From positions 61,604,156 through 61,668,155 of the forward strand of contig OZ025242.1 in NCBI GenBank assembly GCA_964019155.1: 64,000 bases of DNA, given 5' to 3'. Source of the DNA: Osedax fenrisi. Its lineage: Eukaryota; Annelida; Polychaeta; Sabellida; Siboglinidae. Positions 57,265 to 64,000 of this stretch are shown here, one piece after another. Within the stretch, counting starts at the first letter, position 1. The number at the start of each line of letters is the position of its first letter. The notes beneath the pieces are model-generated. The model was given only the letters and a program-made list of their open reading frames with translations. It did no database searches and was not told the origin of the DNA. The position numbers and the translations under genes were made by a program.

Positions 57265-57735
57265 TATCCCAGTAAACCAAAATTTAAATTTGTTTGAAAA
57301 TGTTTGTAATTTATTTACGAATATTGAAAATTAAGTAAATAATTTCTAAAGTTTGCAAATTTCTGTATTTTTTTTGAAAATAAAACACGAATTTGCAAAA
57401 TATTTGAAAATGATTTACGCAAATAATATGCAAAGTTTGCAAATCCTATATTAATATAAATTAAATAATTAAAATTATTAAGATTATTAATAGATTTAAT
57501 TAAATTTTAAAATATAAATTTTATTGCAGATAAATGTTTAAATTTAAAAAAAAGTCTACTTTCTATTATTTATTTATGATTAACGAAAGTTTGCAAATGA
57601 TTTTCGAAAAATGTACGCAAATAATTAAAAATTATTTTCAAAGTTTACAAAAATGTATCCACAAAATTTTCGAAAATCATTTGCAAATTATTTTCAATTA
57701 TTGAAAAATATTTTCAAATTTGGTTTACTGAGATA
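57265..57735. mobile_element. Self-complementary element, CCCAGTAAACC ends, copy 1
   Basis: Left end TATCCCAGTAAACCAAA, right end TTTGGTTTACTGAGATA. The interior is almost entirely made of TTTGCAAA, TTTTCGAAAAT and ATTTGCAAATTATTTTC words on both strands. 471 bp, non-coding. Relative at 61636-62055. Confidence 0.8.
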
Positions 57736-57913
57736 TTATTTATATAAATAAATAGATTTTAATTTATGTAAAAGCTATAGCTTTTACTATAGTCGAACAA
57801 AAACATATATAAAACGTAATATACAATCATGGGTTCAAAAGTGAATACAAATAATTGTTACAAATTAAATATGTCAACATAAATAAATATAATGAGTAGA
57901 AGGAAAACTTTTA
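57736..57913. other. Short AT-rich spacer
   Basis: Contains AAAGCTATAGCTTT (57770-57783), a short palindrome. Nothing else was seen. Confidence 0.5.
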
Positions 57914-58291
57914 CACTGTAAAAAAACTAAAAAACCGTATAAAAAAAACTAGATTGTACGCGATTTAGAAGGATTTAAATGAAATAAATACAGAAAAATA
58001 GATAACATTTATGATTTATCATTTTATATTTAACCTATATCCTCTAAATAGTATTTAATTAAATAGGAGAATTACACTGTACAAAATTAGGGTACAACAA
58101 CTTATTTGTATAAGGTACAGTAATCTCAAAATAGAATATCATGAGTGATGTACCCTAATTAGGGTACACCATGAACAAATGCATTAGGGTACAATGCCTG
58201 TACCGTACAATGCAACGCTTTTTTGGGGTACATTAATACTATTATTTAGGGTACACTATATCCAAAAATGTAAAAGTATAGATCTATACCA

Positions 58292-59249
58292 TAGGGGAAG
58301 TCTCCGATTACCGACCCTCTCCTAATACCGACCACCTCGAGTATCTCAGTAACTATAGGAGATATCAACAAATTATATATACTTGAACTGTTAGTAATTT
58401 AATAAAAAATATGAATAAGTATTTTGTTTTTACAAATATTTAATCCTACAATTGTTATTAGATAAAATGTAATATTCTGTGTTTACTTTTTAAATATTTG
58501 AATAGTAACTTTTTTTAAATTATTGTAAATACTTATTAATTAAAATAAAACTTAATTTTGTGCATAATATGTAGATCAATAAAATGTTTATAAATATTAT
58601 AAAAATAATTTAATATATATAACTATTAACCAATATATCTTAATTATAGCAACCCATATAATTTTCCTATTACCAACCCCCTAAATTACCCTAATACCGA
58701 CCCCATGTGATTTATAATATCCAATCAAAATAGATCCGTATTTTACTTTAAAATATGTCGTAAGTTATTTATGTATTGTTGATATAGATTTAGGATTCAT
58801 GATTCCAGTTGATTATATACATACTGATTAATAAATAAATATGAAATAATAATATACACTATTTTAATATAATTACTATAAAGTTTAAATTTAAATTTAA
58901 TATTACTATTAAAAAATAAATTCAATAAAAAATAAATTGCATGTTATAATTAATTATATTTATGTATATCTAATATTTTTATTGGATATTATAATACTAC
59001 AATTATTTATACCACGATTATGTTAGGGGGTCGGTAATAGGGGAACAGGGTCATTATTAGGCACATGTATCCGATTACCGACCCCCCTGTTTATTCTTGT
59101 AAATATAATTATATCAACAATTTAAAATAGCCACATTATTCATTGTCATAATATTACCCTAATTACAAAATTTCAAATAAATATATTTAATATTGAATAA
59201 GTTATTACAAATAATCATTTAGGGGTAGGTAATCGGAGACTTTCCCCTA
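58292..59249. mobile_element. TIR element, TAGGGGAAGTCTCCG family (nested)
   Basis: Left end TAGGGGAAGTCTCCGATTAC, right end GTAATCGGAGACTTTCCCCTA. 958 bp. Words ACCGACCCC and GGGGTCGGTAAT recur inside at 58310-58335, 58675-58705 and 59030-59090 as extra inverted repeats. It has the same layout as the TAGGGGAAAGTAACC family but different subterminal words (TTACCGACC in place of ATACGGACAC). Confidence 0.85.
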
Positions 59250-59542
59250 GTAAGGGTACAATATATAAAAAAACGGTAGGGTACAGTACAATACATCGGT
59301 ACATACTATCTATTTTTTAGGGTACACCATGTTCAGAAATATAAAATTAATCAAATGCACCCTAATATAATAAAAACGCGTAGTAATGTAACACACAACT
59401 ATAGTATAATACAAATATGTGATCTGACATACACATACATGGAGGGGAAATTACAGGCTGTTGTTACAATCGAAATAAAGAAAGTTTATTTACATAGAAA
59501 GAAATATTTCTTTACATTGATGTAGCTTACATGTGGTAGTTG

Positions 59543-59602
<60 letters not shown>

Positions 59603-59714
59603 ATGTGTGTGTACTTGTGTGTACTTGTGTGTATTTTATGTGAGTGTTGGTTAATTGAATAATCTCTTCAATATAATTTCAACATATTTCATTTTCATAA
59701 ATAATTTTATATTT

Positions 59715-60025
59715 ACAAATATATCATTACGACATCTGCATTAAAATTATAGGATATATACCTATATCACGGTCGTTTTTGACAACAATTCTTATGGTAA
59801 CATTATCAAATTACGCTATATTATTTAATTATATATATATTAAATGTAAATAAGTTTGTATTATATTACATGGTAATGATTGTATAACTAGTATTCACTA
59901 ATATTTATAAATAAATTAGTTGTTTTCCAAAATATATCATTACCAAATTTGCATTAAATGTATATATCACGGTCGTTTTTGATAAAAATGAGTATGGAAA
60001 TATTATCATTTAACTCTATATTTTG

Positions 60026-60045
<20 letters not shown>
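59715..60045. repeat. Diverged direct repeat (two units)
   Basis: Two copies of about 115 bp: ATCATTACGACATCTGCATT with ATCACGGTCGTTTTTGACA at 59725-59835, and ATCATTACCAAATTTGCATT with ATCACGGTCGTTTTTGATA at 59936-60045, about 210 bases apart. Confidence 0.7.
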
Positions 60046-60063
<18 letters not shown>

Positions 60064-60407
60064 TACATACTTTATACACACATACACGTATACGTTGCGA
60101 GTACTACATTATTAATAAATTAGATTAAAATTATTTAAAAAAATATTTAATATTCTATTATATTAATATATTTAGGTAAATGTAGGAATCTAAATTAATT
60201 TAAAAAAATAAAAAATAATTAATAGTTTTTTGATAAATTTATCAAATTCATAATTTAATTTTTTTTAAGACAATATATTTATATATAATTATATGTAATT
60301 ATAATACAATTAAATTTACCTATCCTTAATAACCTTAATAACCAACATGTAATATAACGTATATCTTATTATATATATATAAATATATATTCATGTATTA
60401 TAATATA

Positions 60408-60446
<39 letters not shown>

Positions 60447-60863
60447 ATCAATATAATGGTATGAGTTCACATACAAATTAAGCCGGTTGATATAATATCA
60501 ATGGGCATATTATTTTCATACGTATAGGATATATTCATACCTATATTAAATTGCGAACATAAAATAACACACTATTTTTTTTTAATAATTAGGGTACAGC
60601 AACAAAAATAATTTAGGGTACAACATAAATAGTAAATAGGGTATAGCAACAATAATAAATCAAGGTACATCATAAATGATAATTTTAGGTACAACATCAT
60701 TAATAAATTAGGGAATAGAAGACTTAAATTTGCTAGGTTACGCCTAATTCTTTTTAGTGTACAAGTATTAATTGTTAGCACGATGACCTACTTAGGGTAC
60801 GGCTATGCGGACATGGCTTATACCCTCATTTGTACTACTCTTGTACCCTACTTTTTTACAGTG

Positions 60864-61238
60864 TAGGCCACTAAAAATACCAACATAACCATAGATTATG
60901 ATAGATAGGTTAGATCGAGTATCAGGGTCGTCTCCGGGAATTTGCAGATGAATCCAAATTCAAAGTATTTATATAATAATACATGTAAAAATGCTACACC
61001 ATATCTTGGTTGATATAACGCATTCTCTGAATTGAACTGGGGGGGCAGGTGGCCCCATCTCCTCTCCTCCGTAGATCCACCACTTTTTATAATTCTTTAA
61101 CAGTCTTACTAAATGTAATTATACATATCTATACAATAGAAATAGATTTGATTTAGCTGTGAACGAGTCTTCTCTTAAGTTTAAGTGTTAATCACTAAAA
61201 TATGATTAAGTGAAATAATGTCAGTGATTATAGATTAT
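60864..61238. other. Spacer
   Basis: Mixed AT-rich sequence with a small GGGGGGGCAGGTGGCCCC patch at 61039-61056. No gene was seen. Confidence 0.5.
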
Positions 61239-61345
61239 AAATAAAGCGAAACATTTTACAAACGTGAAATATATAGGAAATATTTCAGCGTCGATGTTTT
61301 CAATTTCCTATATATTTCACGTTTGTAAAATGTTTCGCTTTATTT
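61239..61345. repeat. Perfect hairpin, 43-bp arms, 21-bp loop
   Basis: Arms 61239-61281 (AAATAAAGCGAAACATTTTA ... GGAAAT) and 61303-61345 are exact reverse complements. The loop is ATTTCAGCGTCGATGTTTTCA. The transcript of either strand would form an unbroken 43-bp duplex. The perfect match implies a young inverted duplication, a short fold-back transposon or selection on pairing. Confidence 0.95.
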
Positions 61346-61559
61346 ATTATGTATTTATATGTGTATATCAATATTAGGTAAGGATAGAACTTGTATGTAT
61401 TAGGTTACTAAAATGACGACTAGCAATATTGTGGGTTTAATCCTATAGGTTTAATCCTATGCAAATTCGATCGTGTATATTTCAGATTATGAATCATATA
61501 TTATAGTTAAAAGCAATATTTAATGTATCAACATATATTTCTACATTGTATCCTATATA

Positions 61560-61608
<49 letters not shown>

Positions 61609-61635
61609 CACCTATTATATATAAGTTATTTTGTT
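61346..61635. other. AT-rich spacer
   Basis: Contains GGTTTAATCCTAT twice (61435-61460) and (TA)n at 61560-61600. No gene was seen. Confidence 0.5.
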
Positions 61636-62055
61636 ATATTTGTAAACCAAATTAAAATTAATTTTCAAAATTTGAAAATAATTTGCAAAAGTTTTTGAAA
61701 ATTGTATAGACACATATTTTTAAACTTTGCAAATAATTTTCGATTATTTTTGTAAATGTTTCGAAAATAATTTACAAACCGCAAATATTTTCGGAATATT
61801 TTCAAAAAATTTACAAACTTTGTTTATTATTTGTAAATTATTTTCGTAAAATGTTCGTATTATATGTGTATATTATTTTCAAATATTTTACAAACTTGGT
61901 GTTTTATTTTCAAAAAATATACAGAAAGTTGCAAACTTTGTAAATTATTTACAATAATTTTTCATAATTCGTAAATAAATTACATCCATTTTAGAAATGT
62001 TGTTATAATGTTATAATGTAAAATGTTGTTACCCTATATATTGGTTTACTGGGAT
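61636..62055. mobile_element. Self-complementary element, CCCAGTAAACC ends, copy 2
   Basis: Right end TTGGTTTACTGGGATA; left end decayed (TTGTAAACCAAATT). The interior is again built of TTTTCAAAA, ATTTGCAAA, TTTTCGAAAAT and TTTACAAA words on both strands. Same family as 57265-57735 but only loosely alignable outside the ends. Confidence 0.72.
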
Positions 62056-62518
62056 AGTTGTATAATTTTATTAATAATATTTCGTACATACTTATTTTAC
62101 TAGTATACTGAGGGTACATATCGTATTAGACTTGTTTATCTTTATAGTTTATTATTAAAAATGTTATTAAACTGTGTTTGATTATATATGTAATATTAAA
62201 ATTTGTATTCAACTACAACCACTGTATTGAATTGATTTCATTTATACACATTTTCTATTGAATTCCATGAAAATTACCCAGACTATACAATTTATACATT
62301 CATATTATGATAACAAAATCACTGACTTGTGGTGGGCTCAATATAAGTTAATGAACAATATGCATACGTATAAATATAACCAAAAACTTTCTATCAATAA
62401 TACATTAAGAAACTATTAATATCACATTACATATATTACTGATTCAATTATATTATATTCCTATTTCTTCAAATTTAAATTAATTTAATTGAAATTTTGA
62501 AATATTTTTAAAATATTC
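62056..62518. other. AT-rich spacer
   Basis: AT-rich DNA. The outer part (about 62400-62518) may be a decayed extension of the left arm of the following palindrome. No gene was seen. Confidence 0.4.
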
Positions 62519-62692
62519 ATTTCTTTTTCTTCATTTTCTATATTATTTTATATTTTTCCTTCGATAATTTTAATTATATTATTATATCTATTATTTATTT
62601 GAAATATAGTTCATCTATAGATGATCAAAATATAGGTTAAGTGTTATGAAACATTATAATGAGACTCATTACTATTTTATTATTTAGCCAAT

Positions 62693-62742
<50 letters not shown>

Positions 62743-62824
62743 GTGTATGTATATAATATATATTATAAATATAAACAGTTATTATGTGTATGTATATAAT
62801 ATATATTATAAATATAAACAGTTA

Positions 62825-62874
<50 letters not shown>

Positions 62875-63050
62875 ATTGGCTAAATAATAAAATAGTAATG
62901 AGTCTCATTATAATGTTTCATAACACTTAACCTATATTTTGATCATCTATAGATGAAATATATTTCAAATAAATAATAGATATAATAATATAATTAAAAT
63001 TATCGAAGGAAAAATATAAAATAATATAAAAAATGAAGAAAAAGAAAGGA
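62519..63050. repeat. Long palindrome with about 180-bp arms
   Basis: Left arm from TTTCTTTTTCTTCATTTTCT to TTTAGCCAATTATAAATA, and right arm from TATTTATAATTGGCTAAA to ATGAAGAAAAAGAAA, nearly exact reverse complements including CATCTATAGATG and GAGACTCATTACTATT. The centre holds two (TA)n tracts and two direct copies of TTATGTGTATGTATATAATA with AATATAAACAGTTAT. No coding capacity. Confidence 0.92.
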
Positions 63051-63663
63051 ATCTTTTAAAAATATTACAAAATGTCAATTAATACGTATTCCTGATATTC
63101 TATTATAGTATTCTCAATAAACATATTGATTAGATATATTTGGAAATTGATGATATAATACATTAAAGAGATACACAATCTACAATAGTGAATATAAATA
63201 AAATAAGCAAACATTTAGAAATAATAATTATAATTCAGTGATGAACAATTAACATTATACTTGACTGTGAATGTGTGTCATTATACTTTACTAATTAACA
63301 CAATTATAAATAGCTATACACTAGTGTATAAACCTTACAAAATATACTCATTTTAATTCTATTGTATACAATATATTATAATATATTTGGTTTAAAGTGA
63401 AGATTAATTTATATAACTACGATTATTATCCAAAGAGTGAGAAATAGTCAATAGTTGTAGATTTAAATAATAGTGACATTTTAGAATGATAACAATTTCT
63501 GAAAAATGGATTATCAAAAAATGAAAAAAATGACTCATAATATATATATAATAATATTGTGAATATGTTTACTTATTCCTAAACTGATACAGATAACTTA
63601 TTTCACTTTTTATTTTATGATAATCACGAATATAATTTGCGAATATTATAAAATAAATTATCT
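63051..63663. other. AT-rich spacer
   Basis: AT-rich unique sequence. The first bases continue a weak match to the outer left flank of the palindrome. No gene was seen. Confidence 0.5.
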
Positions 63664-64000
63664 CAATAAACCTAATACTGACACTTTAACAATAAATGGA
63701 CTTAACTTTTTATGACTCATTATTTTTATTCAAAAATTACAATATATTCATATTATATGATTATAGATATTATTGTAATTTTAAAATATTATTTAATCTT
63801 TTAATTCCATAGATAACTAGGGTGTCCGTATTCGGTACCCATGTCAGAATACGGACACACTGTGTTATAATACGGACACCCTATATACCACTTGATAAAC
63901 TATATATTATTGATGAATCAATCAGACAAATTACAATTACGTTATTTATAATTAATTTTATGAAAAATATATTGTAATTTAATTAGTTAATATTTTATTT
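63664..64000. mobile_element. TAGGGGAAAGT TIR element, cut by the window edge
   Basis: Matches the left part of the copy at 11401 in the same orientation (AATAAATGG, CTTAAC, TATGACTCAT, then GTGTCCGTATTCGGTACCCA and TACGGACAC). The terminal TAGGGGAAAG itself is degraded (CAATAAACCTAATACTGACA). It continues beyond the window. Confidence 0.8.

Larger units (their letters stand above)
57914..60863. mobile_element. Composite element with CACTGTAAAAAA ends and AGGGTAC subterminal repeats
   Basis: Left end CACTGTAAAAAAACTA at 57914 and right end complement (TTTTTTACAGTG) at 60863, flanked by TA on both sides. TAGGGTACA or its complement occurs many times near both ends: 58089-58250, 59253-59365 and 60590-60850. 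The middle holds a nested TIR element (58292-59249) and unrelated AT-rich DNA with a (TA)n tract at 59549-59594. No transposase was recognised, so it is probably a non-autonomous Tc1/mariner-type element. The outer boundary pairing is an inference. Confidence 0.6.

Overview
The window is nuclear DNA from an invertebrate animal. Support for this: genes split by GT-AG introns, several clades of non-LTR retrotransposon, a tRNA-derived SINE, many small terminal-inverted-repeat (TIR) elements and dozens of long (TA)n tracts in a very AT-rich background. I cannot place the species. Nothing looks bacterial, organellar or viral, and there is no operon or CRISPR array.

Two host genes can be assembled by exon phase. 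Gene 1 (1796-3507, +) is the 3' part of a gene for an extracellular protein: exons 1796-1965, 2390-2515 and 3157-3507. It carries a QVWRPV-type motif, clustered cysteines and a hydrophobic C-terminus suggesting a GPI anchor or a terminal membrane helix; its 5' exons are not in view. Gene 2 (37654-55522, +) is a complete five-exon gene (37654-37758, 50786-50937, 52117-52249, 54736-54778, 55422-55522) for a 177-residue protein with one N-terminal PDZ domain of the PDLIM/Zasp type and no LIM domain. Its first intron is 13 kb and full of repeats. A GC-rich promoter-like region with six GGGCGT boxes precedes it and an AATAAA follows it.

The rest is repeats. From left to right: a (CT)n tract (1-331); a decayed RTE/BovB-like LINE (about 4632-7705); a 5'-truncated CR1/jockey-like LINE (8560-9660); an 18-bp minisatellite (10543-11196); a TAGGGGAAAGT TIR element (11401-12310); another LINE fragment (13540-14300); a 7.3-kb nearly identical tandem duplication (15765-23076 and 23077-30366), each copy carrying a minus-strand SINE and a dead minus-strand LINE; a hAT-type MITE with an 8-bp target duplication (31305-31461); a full-length SINE (32194-32478); a pogo/Tigger-like element (33575-34761); LINE 3' remnants and a foldback (34859-36292); then gene 2, with many MITEs and minisatellites in its introns. 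Downstream of gene 2 lie self-complementary CCCAGTAAACC elements, an AGGGTAC-repeat element with another element nested in it (57914-60863), a perfect 43-bp-arm hairpin (61239-61345) and a palindrome of about 530 bp (62519-63050).

No dedicated multi-gene system is visible. The most notable items are the recent 7.3-kb tandem duplication (or assembly duplication), the two spliced genes recovered by phase, several MITE families with exact target duplications, and a set of elements built almost wholly from short self-complementary words.
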